In this document: piece by piece, positions 25,601-38,320 of the stretch
Numbering within the stretch: position 1 is the stretch's first letter
How the letters are laid out: each line of letters starts with the position of its first letter
NCBI GenBank assembly: GCA_026874595.1
Contig: CM049322.1
Coordinates: forward strand, 57,350,386-57,414,385
Direction of reading: 5' to 3'
Source of the DNA: Sipunculus nudus
Lineage: Eukaryota > Annelida > Sipuncula > Golfingiida > Sipunculidae
DNA: 64,000 bases
Position numbers and translations under genes: made by a program
Notes under the pieces: generated by a model
Database searches by the model: none
The model's input: the letters and a program-made list of their open reading frames with translations, nothing else
What the model was told of the DNA's origin: nothing

Positions 25601-25709
25601 CAAAATGTGCCAGATCTACGGACGGACGGAGGGACGGACGTATGGACGGACGGACGGACAATGGACCATGACTATAGCTCATGCAGATGACTTATAGTCA
25701 GCTAAGCTA
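25601..25709. repeat. GGAC-rich tract plus GCTCAGATGACT-type repeat end
   Basis: CGGACGGACGGA tract followed by the CTATAGCTCATGCAGATGACTTATAGTCAGCTAAGCT hairpin-like end. The LINE begins immediately after it. Confidence 0.55.
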
Positions 25710-27366
25710 AAAATAAAACAATGTCTATTTGCAGATGACACTACATTCTTTTTAAGAGATGTTGACTCAACGATTGAAGTGAAAAAAGGTATCATCAGTA
25801 GAAATAAATTATACAAAATGTGAAGCGGCATGGCTGGGTAGGGAAAAATCAATTCTTACAGCTTTATCGTTGAGAGACATGGAATGGGTGAATTTACATA
25901 AGGACGCGATTAAAATCCTAGGAATATGGTTTACATATAATGAAACTCTCTTTCAAAAAATCAATTTCGATAAAATCTACGACAAGATAAAAATCGCCTT
26001 TATGTGGAAATCGCGAACTTTAACAGTTTTTGGAAGAAATACAGTTATAAAAACTATTGGAATCTCAAAATTAGTATACGTTATGAATAGTATGACTCCA
26101 ACCCCAGACTTTATCAAGAAAGTTAAAAATATAATGGTAGATTTTATATGGTTTGGACGTAAACCAAAGATTAAATATGGGGTACTTGTAAGTGAAAAAG
26201 AAAATGGTGGTATAAATATGCCAGACATTAATGCCATATTGAAAAGCCAAAGAATTATGTGGATGATCCGAATGAAAAAGTTATCAAATGCAAAATGTAC
26301 AGTCATACCTAATATGTATCAAAGAAATGTTGGCGGTGTAGAAAAATTGAATGCCAATTTAGATTTTTTTAATATGAAAAGAAAAATATCTAAATTTTAT
26401 TCACACTGTTTTAAAATTTGAAATACATTTGCAACATTTTGGCCTACGAATCCAGAACTAATTTTATTACAACCCGTTTGGAACAACAAATTTGTCACAA
26501 TAGCAGGTAAATCAGTATACTCTAGATTTTTTTATAACATTGGAATTAAATGTATCCATGATTTATACGAACCATTTGGAGAATCTAAGAATTTTTCGGA
26601 AATAATTCACCCTGAAAATAAACTGTTTAAAAAATACCTGATGTTCTGATATTCTATACAACAAGCGGTACCAAAGAAGTGGAAATTAGTTCTAAAATCA
26701 TAGAATATGAGTGATATTTACGTAAAAGACACTTTATTATTGAATATTCAAGCTCTTAAGAAAAGTCAATTACCGTAAGGTGTATAATATGGTTATAAAT
26801 GACTATACAAATGAGCCGGCTAATAAAATTAAACTAGAGGAAAGCTTACCTCAGGTATTTTCCTGAAAAGATGCAATTGATTATACATATAAAACCACTA
26901 TGGACATGTTTTTGAGGCAATTTCAGTTTAGAATTATCCATACTATATTGTCTGTGAATGTAAAGCTATACATATGGAAAATAACTGATACCAATATGTG
27001 TTCATATTGCAAAAAAGAAACAGAAACAGTAGTGCATTTATTCTGTGACTGCGACACAGCTAAATCATTTTATAGACAAATTAGTCAGTGGGCAGAACAC
27101 GCTGAAATAAACATGCCTGCACTGACTCCGCTTCTTTTATATACAGGATGTGACAAAGACAATGCCAATAAACGTATAATAGATTTGTTATTATTGCTAC
27201 AAAAATATGTAATTTTTAAAAATAAAGAATCGGGTAATTTTCCATCTTTCACTGTATATATATCACATGTTAAGAAATTGGAAGGATTTGAAAGAAGAGT
27301 AGCTAAAAAAAATAACAAAATGTATATTCATAAACAAAAGTGGGGTAACCTACTTGATGTTTTTTA
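25705..27366 (+). mobile_element. 5'-truncated, decayed LINE (L1/Tx1-like) 3' part
   Basis: The first residues read KQCLFADDTTFF, the reverse-transcriptase catalytic FADD box. The body follows the L1/Tx1 post-catalytic pattern (LGIWFTYNE, LTVFGRNTVIKTIG, DFIWFGRKPKIKYG, GGINMPD). A C-terminal CxxC...HLFCDC zinc-finger-like motif (CSYCKKETETVVHLFCDC) is at about 27000-27055. The frame is broken by stops at about 25822, 26419, 26647 and others, so it is dead. Endonuclease and N-terminal RT are absent. It ends in a TG/TA-rich tail and (TA)n. Confidence 0.8.
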
Positions 27367-27429
27367 AAGAGTGAAGAATTTTGAGAATTAGCTGTAGATA
27401 TAATTTTGAATGTGTATAAATATGTAGGT

Positions 27430-27488
27430 AAGAGTATGTGCATGTGTGTGTATGTATATGTGTGTATATATTTGGGTGTATATATGGG

Positions 27489-27540
<52 letters not shown>
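27430..27540. repeat. (TG)n/(TA)n microsatellite at LINE 3' end
   Basis: GTATATG-type units grade into pure TA. Confidence 0.9.
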
Positions 27541-27542
<2 letters not shown>

Positions 27543-27910
27543 TAATTGTTGTAAAAAAAAATAAAAGTCTCTTCACCAATACTCGGTTGGTATCCTCTCG
27601 GCAGAAATACGTCTACATGGTCCATATGCGCTTGTCTTTGAAAAAGTACAAACAAGTAGCAATATAAGCAATTTTAAAATTCTCTTGTTAACTCCTTTTT
27701 GTTGATATATATATATATGTACTTTGTCAGAAAAACTTGAAACATTGTATTTTAAATCTTGCAATAGTGAAGATGTTCATGTTATAAACACAAGATTTGT
27801 AAGTTTTTTTTCTTGTTCCGAGGGATGTCGATGATGAAAAAGAACGTTATAAATAAATATCTAGTAATACTGAGACATCCAAAAAGAGAGAGAAGAAAAA
27901 ACAGAGAGAA

Positions 27911-29697
27911 AAAAAAAATGAAATGGGCCATCCATGAAATGGGCAAAATCACTAAATTCTGCTTTCCCATTTCATGAATTAGCAACCTAACAATCGGCAA
28001 TATATTTCACAGTTCTGTAAGTATAAAGGAGTATTTGAAGGAATCCTCATGACTAATTGAATGTATAATGTGCATGGAACACCCTTCCCTATTTTGATGG
28101 AGTTAATCGTAATTGATAAAGTGAAAAAAGACATATTTGCAGCTAACATTTTATATGTATATATTGATATAAATCTAGTTTTCAATTATTAATATATTAA
28201 TTTACATAATTATTACTAAGCTATATTTTATATTATTCATTTATTACCAATTACATCAAATTATTTTAGAAACATGAAATATGAGTAACTGGTATTGGTA
28301 AGTTTCATCTATCTCATAGCTCAAAGGCCTGATAATCACTTAACTAATGAAACCTTCAAAGTACTCGTATTTACTCATTAACTGACCACACTGAGTTAGT
28401 AAGAGTTCATGCTTTGTAGGCTGTTTGTTTCAACTGCTAAATCAAAGATGTTTTATGATCTTTGTGAATCATAGGATTGTTACTAACTGTTGGTCTAAAT
28501 AGTGACATTTGAGTCAGGAGTATACTTTGCTTGCCCAATTATTTTCAAATGATTAGCCTATTGGTATTTTGGTGACATTCAAAGCATATATTAATATATT
28601 ACTAAAATTCCAGAAAAGTGTGTAGATGTACATTTGTGAATTTCAGACCTAAAAGCTGTTTGAACATATATTATATGATGAGCATAGATAAATATTACAT
28701 ATTGAGAGAATATAAAACTTGTTGATATATCAAATTAAACATGTAACTGAGCTATATTTGATTTTGATTTTATAGCCCTCATATGTATATATATATATAA
28801 TCTGAAAATATTTAAGACACTAATGAAAACAGAATCTCATTTACATGATCGTGAATACCTGTACTAGAAATCAGACTTAATGTTTACCTTTAAGTAACAG
28901 ATCAAACTCAAAGTGAACCAATTCTTTTATATAGCAATCATTTAAACATTTTAAGATGAGTTATTGAAACCTGCCGTTAAATAAGTGTTTCAATATGTTT
29001 TCTCTGAGATGCATGTGAGAAATAAACAATATTATAGTATAAACTGTTAAAGTATAATTTATTATAAGTATATAGATCTTAAAAGTTTCAAATTAAAAAC
29101 CTAAAAGTTCTTGCTGAAACCCATTCAAGTGAATTAATTACATCAAACATTGAAAACACTGAAAGGAAACCATATTTTCACTCGTGCCATGTTAACAATT
29201 TACTTTGATCATCAAACAACCGCTGAAGAACCTGAAATATTTAAATGTTTCATATGATGATTAACATTAGACTGAGAACCCAACGATTACTACTAAAAAT
29301 ATCAGAACATATATACTGAAATAAAGTTAAATGTATCATTTCATTGGAACCAAATATTATTATATTTGCTTTTATTGTCAAGCTGGTTTGTATGATATAA
29401 TACGTGTTTATAATCAAAAATAAAGTTTAGAGAACTATTCAAATGTTTTGTTTTCATCTGACACAAAACAGGTTTTTTTTAATATGCCTGTGTTAGTATG
29501 CCTAATCTTATATCAGCTAGAATGGGTAATCAGAATCCATTAGAGTTTTGACGGTTTAAAAGGTGCTCATTTCATGAAATGGGCAACAGTTTTCTTGCTC
29601 ATTCCATGAACAGGGCAAGCAGCATTTAGTGAATTTGCCCATTTCATTTGACAACGAAATGGGCAAAATAATTGCCCATTTCATGATGCGGGCAATG
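27911..29697. mobile_element. Non-autonomous DNA element with long imperfect TIRs
   Basis: The left end (27925-27990) reads GAAATGGGCAAAATCACTAAATTCTGCTTxCCCATTTCATGAATTAGC. The complement of the right end (29572-29660) matches it over about 50 bp with few mismatches. TTTCATGAAATGGGCAA is repeated two to four times within each end. The interior is AT-rich with no transposase. The exact outer boundary and target duplication are unclear. Confidence 0.6.
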
Positions 29698-29815
29698 TCA
29701 CGTTTGGAGTGTAACATATACATTATATTTCCTTTTAAAATCGATTTCCCAATTTTCTTTTTCTACTTCTAGAGAAAATACCATCAAATAAAATCTGAAA
29801 TGACCTTGAAATGCA

Positions 29816-32800
29816 CGAACTCATTCCATGCTATCACTGTGAGCTCACAGTGTGAATTCACTGTGGTGTCATTTCATCCTATGATATAACCGTGAACTCA
29901 CTGTTGTAAAACATACATTAGCCCACTGCTATAAACTATCACTATTAGCCTACGGCCATGAATTCACCGCGGTGTCACATTTTGACGTCATCCTGAGATA
30001 TCACTCTGAACTAACTGTTGTGTAACAGACATGACCTCATGCCATGCTATCACTGTGAACTCACAGTTGTGAATTCATTTTGGTGTCACATTTTTTACGT
30101 CATCCTATGATATCATTGTGAACTCATTGTTGTATAACATACATGAGCTCTCAGCTATGCTTTCACTGTGAGCTCACGGCCGTGAATTCACTGCGGTGTC
30201 ACATTTTGACGTAATCCTTTTATATCATTGTGAACTCACTGTTGTAAAACATACATGAGCTCATTGCAATGCTATCACTGTGAGCTCACAGTTATGAATT
30301 CACCGTGGTGTCACAGTTTCACGTTCATCCTTTTATATCATTGTGAACTCACTGTTGTAAAACATACATAAGCTCATTGCTATGCTATCACTGTGAGCTC
30401 ACAGTTGTGAATTCACCGTGGTGTCACAGTTTCACGTCATCCTGTGATATCATTGTGAACTCACTGTTGTAAAGCATACATGAGCCCACTGCTATGCTGT
30501 CACTTTGAGCTCACGGTTTTGAATTCACCGCGGTGTAACATTTTGAAGTCATCCTGTGATATAACCGTGAACTCACTGTTGTGTAACGTACATGCATGAT
30601 CTCACTGCTAAATGCTATCACAATTTGCTCACGGCCGTGAATTCACCATGGTATCACATTTTGACGTCATCCTGAGATATCACTCTGAACTAACTGTTGT
30701 GAAACAGACCTCCGAATCATGTCATGCTTTCAATGTGTGCTCACAGTTGTGAATTCATTGTGGTGTCACATTTTTGACGTCATCCTGTGATAACACTGTG
30801 AACTCACTATTGTGTAACAGAAAGGAACTCATGCCTTTCTATCACACAGAGCTCTCGGTTTTGAATTCCCCGAGGTGTCACATTATGACGTCATTCTCTG
30901 CTATCACTGTAAACGCTCTCTTGTGTAACGGACATCAACTCAAGCAATGCCATCACTGTGAACTCACAGTTGTAATTTCATCACGTGTCACAATTTTAAC
31001 GTCATCCTTAGATGACGTCATCCTGATATATCACTGTGAACTCACTGTTGTGTAAAAGACATGAACTCATGCCATGAAATCACTGTGAGCTCATAGTTTT
31101 GAATTCAACGTGGTGTCGCATTTTTTACGTCATCCTGTAATATCACTGTGAACTCACTGTTGTGTAAAATAAATGAACTCATGCCATGAAATCACTGTGA
31201 GCTCATAGTTTTGAATTCAACGTGGTGTCACATTTTTTACGTCATCCTGTAATATCACTTTGAGCTCGCTGATGTGTAACAGACATGAACTCATGCCATG
31301 ATATCACTGTGAGCTCACGGTTGTGAATTCACTGTGGTGTAACATTTTTGATGTAATCCTGTGATATCACTGTGAACTCAATGTTGTGTAACATACATGA
31401 ACTCACTGCAGTGACCTAATCATGAGTTCACAGTTGTTTCATAGTTATGAACTCACATCCGTGACTCTTTTATGATATCACAGTAATCTCGAGGTTAGCT
31501 CACGTCTTGACTGGGCATGATATCACTGTGAACTCATTGTGATGTAACAGACATGAACGCATGGCATGATATCACTGTGTACTCACTCTGGTATAATGTA
31601 CATGATCTCACTGCTATACCATCACTGTGAGCTCACGGTTGTGGATTCAATGTGATGTTATATTTGACGTCATCCTGTGATATCACTGTGAGCTCGCTGA
31701 TGAGTAACATACATGAACTCACGTCAGTTATCATATGAGCTCAACGTTATGAATTCACCATGGTGTCACATTTATGACCTCATCCTGGGATATCACTGTG
31801 AACTCACTGTTGTGTAACAGACATGAACTGAAGCAATGCCATCACCGTGAACACTAGCTAGTGAATAGACCGTGCTGTCACATTTTAACGTCATACTGAG
31901 ATATCACTGTGAACTCACTGCTGTGTAACAGACATTAACTCATGTCATGATTTCACTGTGTGCTCACGGTTGTGTATTCACCGTTGTGTCACATTTTGAT
32001 GTCATCCTGAGATATCACTGTGAACTCACTGCTGTGTAACAGACATGAACTCATGCCATGATATCACTATGAGCTCACGGTTGTGAATTCACCGTGGTGT
32101 CACATTTTTGACGTTATACTGAGATAATACTGGGAGCTCACGGTTGCGTATTCACCGTGGTGTCACATTTTGATGTCGTTCTGAGATATCAATCTGAACT
32201 AACTGTTGTGTGACATACATGAACCCATGCAATGATATAACTAAGAGCTCACGGTTCTGAATTCACCGTGGTTTCACGTTTTTGACGTCATCCTGAGATA
32301 TCTATCTGAACTAACTATTGTGTTACATACATGAACCCATGTCATTATATCACTGTGAGTTCACGGTTGTGAATTCAATGTGGTGTCACATTTTGACGTC
32401 ATCCTGTGATATCATTGTGAACTCACTCTTGTATAACATACATGATCTCCCTGCTATGATATCACTGTGAGCTCACGGTTGTGAATTCAATGTGGCGTCA
32501 TATTTTTTACCTCATCCTGTTATATCAATGTGAGCTCGCTGATGAGTAACATACATGACCTCAAGCAATGCCGTCACTGTGAACTCAAGCTTATGAATTC
32601 ACTGTGCTGTCAGATTTTAACGTCATCCTGAGATATCCCTGTAAACTCACTGTTGTGAATTCACCGCGGTGTCACATCTTTGATGTCATCCTGTGATATC
32701 ACTATGAACTAACGGTGGTGTAACATACATGAACTCATGCCATGATATCACTGTGAGCTCACGGTTGTGAATTCACTGTGGTGTCACATTTTTGAAGTCA

Positions 32801-32962
32801 CCCACGTGATATCACTGTGAACTCAATGTTGTGTAACAGACATGAACTCACTGCAGTGACCTAACCATGAGTTCACAGTTGGTTCATCGTTATGAACTCA
32901 CATCCGTGACTCTCAAATGATATCACAGTGATCTCGAGGTTAGCTCACGTCTTGACTGGGTT
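29816..32962. repeat. Satellite-like array, ~112-bp unit, higher-order block ~1.45 kb
   Basis: Roughly 28 diverged monomers follow the order TGTGAACTCACTGTTGTGTAACA, ATGAACTCATGCCATGATATCACTGTGAGCTCACGG, TGTGAATTCACCGTGGTGTCACA, TTTTGACGTCATCCTG. A distinctive variant (CACTGCAGTGACCTAA ... CTCGAGGTTAGCTCACGTCTTGACTGGG) appears at 31401-31515 and 32846-32960, 1445 bp apart, marking a higher-order period. TGACGTCA occurs at least eight times. Confidence 0.9.
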
Positions 32963-33301
32963 ATTTTAAATACAGCTGCAACATATTGGGAATGGTAAGT
33001 GCATTTTACTTTAGTGATTCTAAATTTTTGGTCAAAGAAGTCACCGGTCGTACTGCTCATAGCCGTCATGACAGAAACAGTAAGAATGTATACGAAGCGG
33101 CGATAGTGCATTTTGTAGTGGTACTGTTTCATAGGCATATTTAAACTGTGAATTCGTGAAATTACCGTTTCATTACAGAACTTTATCTTTTATTAAAGTG
33201 AGAAACCCGAGATAGGGATGGGTGTTCTCCCTTTTACAGACACAGATCACACTGAGCTTAGAATCCCACCCAAGTGCAAACATGGGGTAGTGACTACAGT
33301 G

Positions 33302-34012
33302 TATTATAATAATAATAATAATAATATTTTATTTTGTAAAGCGTAAAATCCACAATGTTGTGCTCTAAAACGCTATTACAAGCAAGCATTTGCATAAAAA
33401 TGACTATGAGAAAAAATATTCATTAAATAAAAATTAAGACAAACATTTAAATATTACTTAGGCTAGATAAAACATGCACATAATCCATTAATATACATTA
33501 CCTATTTTACTAAACCAGTAAACGACATTAAATCTATAAAAGTGTAGGTAAAATTACGGTAAAGATTTGAAAATCTGCACATATGCAAAATCACAGCTAA
33601 TCGAAATATTGCCCAAATAAGTATGTCATAAGCATTTTTTTAAAAACAGTTAGGCTCTCAGCTTTTCTTAATTCTAAATGAAATGAATTCCACAAAGTGG
33701 GACCTGCCACACAAAATGCTCTTTGAGCAACCATGGAAGACTTTGTATGTGGAACAAAAAGTAAGTCATGATCGGCCGATCTGAGGCATCTAAATGGTGT
33801 GTATGAATGAATTATATCCTGTAAGTAGACCGGGGCCATGCGATGTTTGGTCTTGAAAAGTAGTATGGCCACCTTAAATTTAATACGCTGACTTACAGGG
33901 AGCCAGTGCAGCTCCCGCAATACAGGTGTAATATGATCATACTTGTCATATCCACTTAGTATACGGGCTGCGCTGTTTTGAACTCGCTGAAGCCTATCAG
34001 AAATATTTTACC
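33302..34012 (-). mobile_element. 5'-truncated CR1/L2-like LINE 3' end
   Basis: The minus strand reads LQRVQNSAARILSGY, then DHITPVLRELHWLPVSQRIKFK and APVYLQDII, the conserved end of CR1/L2-group reverse transcriptases. The frame is open from about 34010 to the TGA-side stop at 33597 (~137 residues). A non-coding tail follows, ending in a (TTA)n/(ATT)n run at 33302-33340, typical of such 3' ends. 5' truncation lies right beside the gene D relic exon. Confidence 0.85.
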
Positions 34013-34040
34013 TTTTAGTCACCCTTGGTGACTGTTACCC

Positions 34041-34156
34041 CACCGCGCTCGTCACGTTTTCACCTCCCGTCTGCCGCGAGAGGTGGCTTCCGTCTTGGTT
34101 TCAGGACGCGGGGGATTCTGGGCAGTCATCGCTGCAGCTGCTGGTAACTCCGATTC
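34041..34156 (-). pseudogene. Relic of gene D transmembrane exon (D')
   Basis: About 110 bp closely matches 59020-59131 of gene D, starting at an intact acceptor (cttttataaagacag-like, AG at 34157-34158) and reading the same IGVTS...CSDDCPE start. One Cys is Ser, and the next (TGT) is TGA at 34103-34101. Similarity stops within the exon before the membrane segment, near the LINE. It is a broken 3' exon of a second MEGF-like gene. Confidence 0.75.
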
Positions 34157-34162
34157 CTGTCT

Positions 34163-34325
34163 TTATAAAGTACATCTACATTTATTAGTAATTGCTAATT
34201 TTCAAGGTATTTTGGGGGGGAGGGGACTTTTTTTTCTCAGGAAAGAGAAATCCTAAGGTACAACGAAATTAATTGCGGCCTGCTTTATCCAGTTCAGGCG
34301 TTCCTATGCATACATATAATATATA
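34163..34325. other. Spacer between D' relic and TIR element
   Basis: No feature apart from a short poly-G run near 34212. Confidence 0.4.
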
Positions 34326-35239
34326 CAGTGAAATCGCTCTATTGCGGACAGTAAATTTAAGGAACGATTTACCCGCTCAAGCGGAGTGACCGCCCAAGAG
34401 TGGGTCGGGGCATATAGGTAACTTTCCCGTCTCACTAGGTGTAAATACATATGTTGATAACGTCATCATTTGTTGGAGAATACATGAGAATTTCAAAATT
34501 GACTGATAGTGGCAGGACTTACCCGGAGGTACGCCGTGCGCTGTCAGGACGCAATTCCTGTTTTGCCGTCAAAATTTATAAAACGATTCATTCTATAGGC
34601 ATTGCTTTTAACATTCTACCCGATCACAAAGTTTCTTTGTGATAACTGTCAGACGCCTAATGGGTTCACCAGTATCGTCTTTGTTCTAAAAGCTCAAAAA
34701 CCAAACCAGTCCCATGACCCCGGCGAGAGGTCATGATCCGTTACCGCCCATATGTTTACACACCTACCAGTGTATTAAGGTTTTTACGCTCGATTTCGGG
34801 CTTTTGAAAGTATAAATCGGCCCGTAATCAGGATGACATTGTCACTTTGTTAGAGTAAATATCTGCACATACGTCTCCTTTTGGGCAACGTTTGAATAAT
34901 AATTTTAACAAATTTCACGTATATAAGTCGCAGATTACAAACTGGAAGGTAAATAGATCTCTTTTGTTTTGTTGCCATTGTTACGTATCTAAAGAGACTG
35001 TTTTAAAGTTATGAGAATGGGACACATATCAGAAGCAAAGCATATTTTCAGTTACGTATTTATACTGACACTGGCCATTCCGGCCGTTAGGCGTTCGTAA
35101 GCGGAATTTTGGGCGAAAAAGAATGTGTCCGTTATCCTAAATAGCCGGTTGTTCACCCCTGAAGGTTACCGAAAGTATAAAAACGTTTTGTTGTCCCGAA
35201 GAGAACGCCCTGGGGGGTCCACAGCCCGGGTTTTCACTG
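34326..35239. mobile_element. Pogo/Tigger-like non-autonomous element
   Basis: It starts CAGTGAAATCGCTCTATTGCGGACA and its far end complements to CAGTGAAAACCCGGG. Both sides are flanked by TA (34324-34325 and 35240-35241), the Tc1/mariner-pogo target duplication. At 914 bp there is no transposase ORF. The CAGTGAAA end with an early GCGGACA is the pogo/Tigger style. Confidence 0.65.
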
Positions 35240-35241
35240 TA

Positions 35242-36315
35242 ATATATGTATTCACAGTCGGGCCTCTCCTTAGAGGCATCTCTGTACTAAGCGCACATCC
35301 TATTAATATGGCCAATTACGGCTAGTCCTTTGAAATAAGGTCCCGTAATCGGAGAATTATGCAATATTTTCTAAACAAAATTTGATGCCCGATTTCTTCG
35401 TGGATGGTTACATGCCGATAAATTGTCAAATTATTGTTGAATAATAGGTAAACCGTTCCCTTCAGATTAGGCTCGCTTTTGATGACCCGATGAGTTGGAT
35501 TTCGAATTAATTAGAAAAAACATACGTGGCCTGGTTTGGGGAGCCGATGTTAGCTAATAACGGTTGGAAGATAATTTTTTATACCACGTTTTCCATATGA
35601 AATCAGCATAAGGATAATGCATGAAGTGCACTTACTCCGCCCGTGCTAGAAACTAAAACTGACAGGAATAAGTTTCCTGTGTGTTTCATCAAATTCGAAT
35701 TTACGTACTGATGATCGATATAGAGAATTGGTCGTAATCGTTATCTTCTTTTGTTTACCATTACATATAAATATATGATGTTGCTTAACGAACACACAGT
35801 CACTACTTTCTTTTAGAGCTCGACCTTGCCCGGCCCCGTTATCATGAACGCTCGTGTTGTGAATTTAAATTAATTTCTTTTCCCCGTCTGCGCTCTCTAT
35901 CACTTAGTAATCTCCTAATCACTATGTATTGCGATTTCTCTTTAAATAATTATCACTTAATATTTTCAGTATTTTAGGGACTTTATAAATAAAGGAAATT
36001 AGTTTTAATTCTTTATCATAATCATGTATACGAAAACCCGTATAATACGAAAACGTGCTGCACTTTAATACTGAAGCATCATGTATCCCATCATTATTCA
36101 AGTATTATCAGAAAATTACACACACATTCAAAAATACGCACAGATAACAATATAATATGACGCCATTCGGAACAAAATATGTTTAATAAGGTAAAGCGAC
36201 CGATGTTCAGAAACACATTTTTCAGATCAGCCACAATATTCTTTGGACTGGCTCAAGATTTCAATGTAAAACTCATAATCATATTATTAGCTTAGTTAGT
36301 AACTATAAAAATCAC
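35242..36315. other. Intergenic
   Basis: No exon, tandem repeat or transposon end recognised. Confidence 0.4.
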
Positions 36316-36465
36316 CTACATTCGGACCTCCTCGGCTGAATCCGTTGGCTTCTAACCTCGGATATATGTAAGGGACAATAATGCTCCACCGATTTTGGAG
36401 AAGTCCGTCGGAAATCCACCGGGTTGCCATTTCTACTGACTCGTTTAACAAAAGATCACAGTTTC
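36316..36465 (-). pseudogene. Orphan CTLD-like exon
   Basis: 150 nt, open, phase 1 to 1, with a strong polypyrimidine acceptor (12 T then gtgag) and donor GTAG|GTGATT. It reads NCDLLLNESVEMATRW then LLQNRWSIIVPYIYP, resembling the second part of gene A exon 2 (NLRSTWLPIVRH). No other exon of the same gene was found nearby on this strand, so it is a remnant or an exon of an unrecognised gene. Confidence 0.4.
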
Positions 36466-36713
36466 CTCACAAAAAAAAAAAATCGATTTGCGATAATAAT
36501 GTGTATTATATGGGCTTGATATGTTGCTAAACATAAACTATTACAAGGTCCGACAGTAATTTAACTAGAAAGTTCAGTTGATGGCAAATGCGTCATACAT
36601 CGCCCACTCAGGTGGACTTCCTGGCGTGAACTATATCTTAGAGCGGTCCAAATCAGTATACATGGGATATTCCCCTCTGTTTCTTCTATCAGTGTTGCCT
36701 TATGGCTTTAAAG

Positions 36714-36823
36714 GTAGAATATGTGAGGACTGGCAGTATCTGCAGAAAAATACATTGTTTTGCTCTTGTGATAGCCTTGACCTAGCCGAAATACTTTCCA
36801 CGGCGGCCAGCGGATTCGGCCAG
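36714..36823 (+). other. CTLD-start-like exon candidate on the plus strand
   Basis: After acceptor ggctttaaag the plus strand reads (G)RICEDWQYLQKNTLFCSC, starting in phase 1 as RICEQLYTYREAENC does in gene A and RICDKLYQYKEAEQC in gene B. GCCAG|GTGTTT could be a donor but ends in the wrong phase, and TAA follows 20 nt later. The resemblance is short and may be chance. Confidence 0.25.
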
Positions 36824-37174
36824 GTGTTTCGAATGCACCCCTAACTGAACATTTTTCTCGTTTCTCTTAAACCATGAGAGCGTTTGGTTAAATAACTTTC
36901 ATTGGTGCAAGTTTGAGAGTGACAAGAGGAAAGACAGAAGTATAAAGGAAGTGTCCCTTTGTGCACAGCCTGATGTTGTCTATAAGGAAATGGAAAGTGA
37001 TCATAAATGAGATTTATTCATTGGTGACGTGTCTTCTCCTAGATGTTACAACATTTCTCAAAATACTCAATTTTACTGCGGACACTCCTGGATGGGTTTT
37101 CATCTCCGCCTCCTGCAACGAACAAGTAACAAAATATCTTGAAATGAAGTTATATTGTCTCATCAGGACTTAGT

Positions 37175-38320
37175 TATGTCATATTAGGAGTCACACTGTC
37201 ACATCAGGATATAGTAATGTCCTATTAGGAGTAACATTGCCAAATCAGGAGTAAGTAATATTCTATCAGGAGTTAACTTGTCATATAAGAATTTAGTAAT
37301 GTTCTATCAGGAGTTAAATTGTCATGTCAGGGGTAACTAGTGTCCTATAAGGAGTTACATTGTCACAAAAGGAGATACTATATTCCTATTGGAGGTAAGT
37401 AATGTTCTACCAGGAGTTACTTTGTCTCACCAGGAGTTAGTTATACCCTCTCAGGAGTTACATTGTCATAGCAGGAGTTACTAATGATCTGTCGTGAGTT
37501 ACTTTGTGTCAATAGAAGTCAGTAATATCCTATCAGGAGTTAAATTGTCACACCAAGTGTTAGTAAAATCCTCTAGGGAGTTACATTGTCATATACAGAG
37601 TAAGTAATGCCCTATCTGGAATTACATTGTCTTATCAGTTGTTAGTAATTTCCTATCAGGAGTTTCATTCCAACATCAGGAGTTATATCTTATCAATAGT
37701 TACATCAGGAATGAGTAATGTCCTATCAGGAGATATATTGCCATATCAGGAGTAATAAATGTTCATAAGGAGTTAAATTGTCATATTAGGAGTTATTAAT
37801 GTCCTATCAGGAGTTACTTTGTCTCATCAGGAGTTAGTAATGTTCTATCAGGAATTGCATTGTCACATCAGGAGTTACTTATGTCCTATCAGGAGTTACA
37901 TTTGTCATATCAGGGGTCAGTAATCTACTTTTAGGAGTTACATTGTCACATTAGGAGTTGGTTATGTTCTATCATGAGTTGCATCGTCTTATCATGTGTT
38001 TGTAATCTCCCATCAGGGGTTAAAATGTCTGGCCATGATTTAATACGTCCTTTCAAGAGTTTGGTTGTCTTACCAGGAGTTAAAATGCCCTATTATAATT
38101 TATATTACAGCAAGGTAAATAATGTCCTATAATTTGATCAGGATATTGTGTGATCAGGAGTTAATATAATGTCCTGACTTTGGTTTCAATATCTTACCAG
38201 AAGTTAAAAATGTCTTATCAGGGGTTATTTTCCTATTACGAGTGAACAGAATGTCCTATCAAGGTTTACGATATCTCATCAGGAGTTAATAATGTTCTGT
38301 CTGGAGATACAGTGTCATTT
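37175..38320. repeat. Degenerate minisatellite, ~21-bp unit alternating as ~42-bp dimers
   Basis: Units alternate TCAGGAGTTACATTGTCATA and TCAGGAGTTAGTAATGTCCTA with many point changes. The right edge overlaps the last codons of gene B. Confidence 0.9.

Noticed and set aside
25977-26306. 109-codon antisense ORF
   Set aside because: Shadow of the LINE reverse-transcriptase frame on the opposite strand.
30774-31055. 93-codon plus-strand ORF
   Set aside because: A frame through the ~112-bp satellite.
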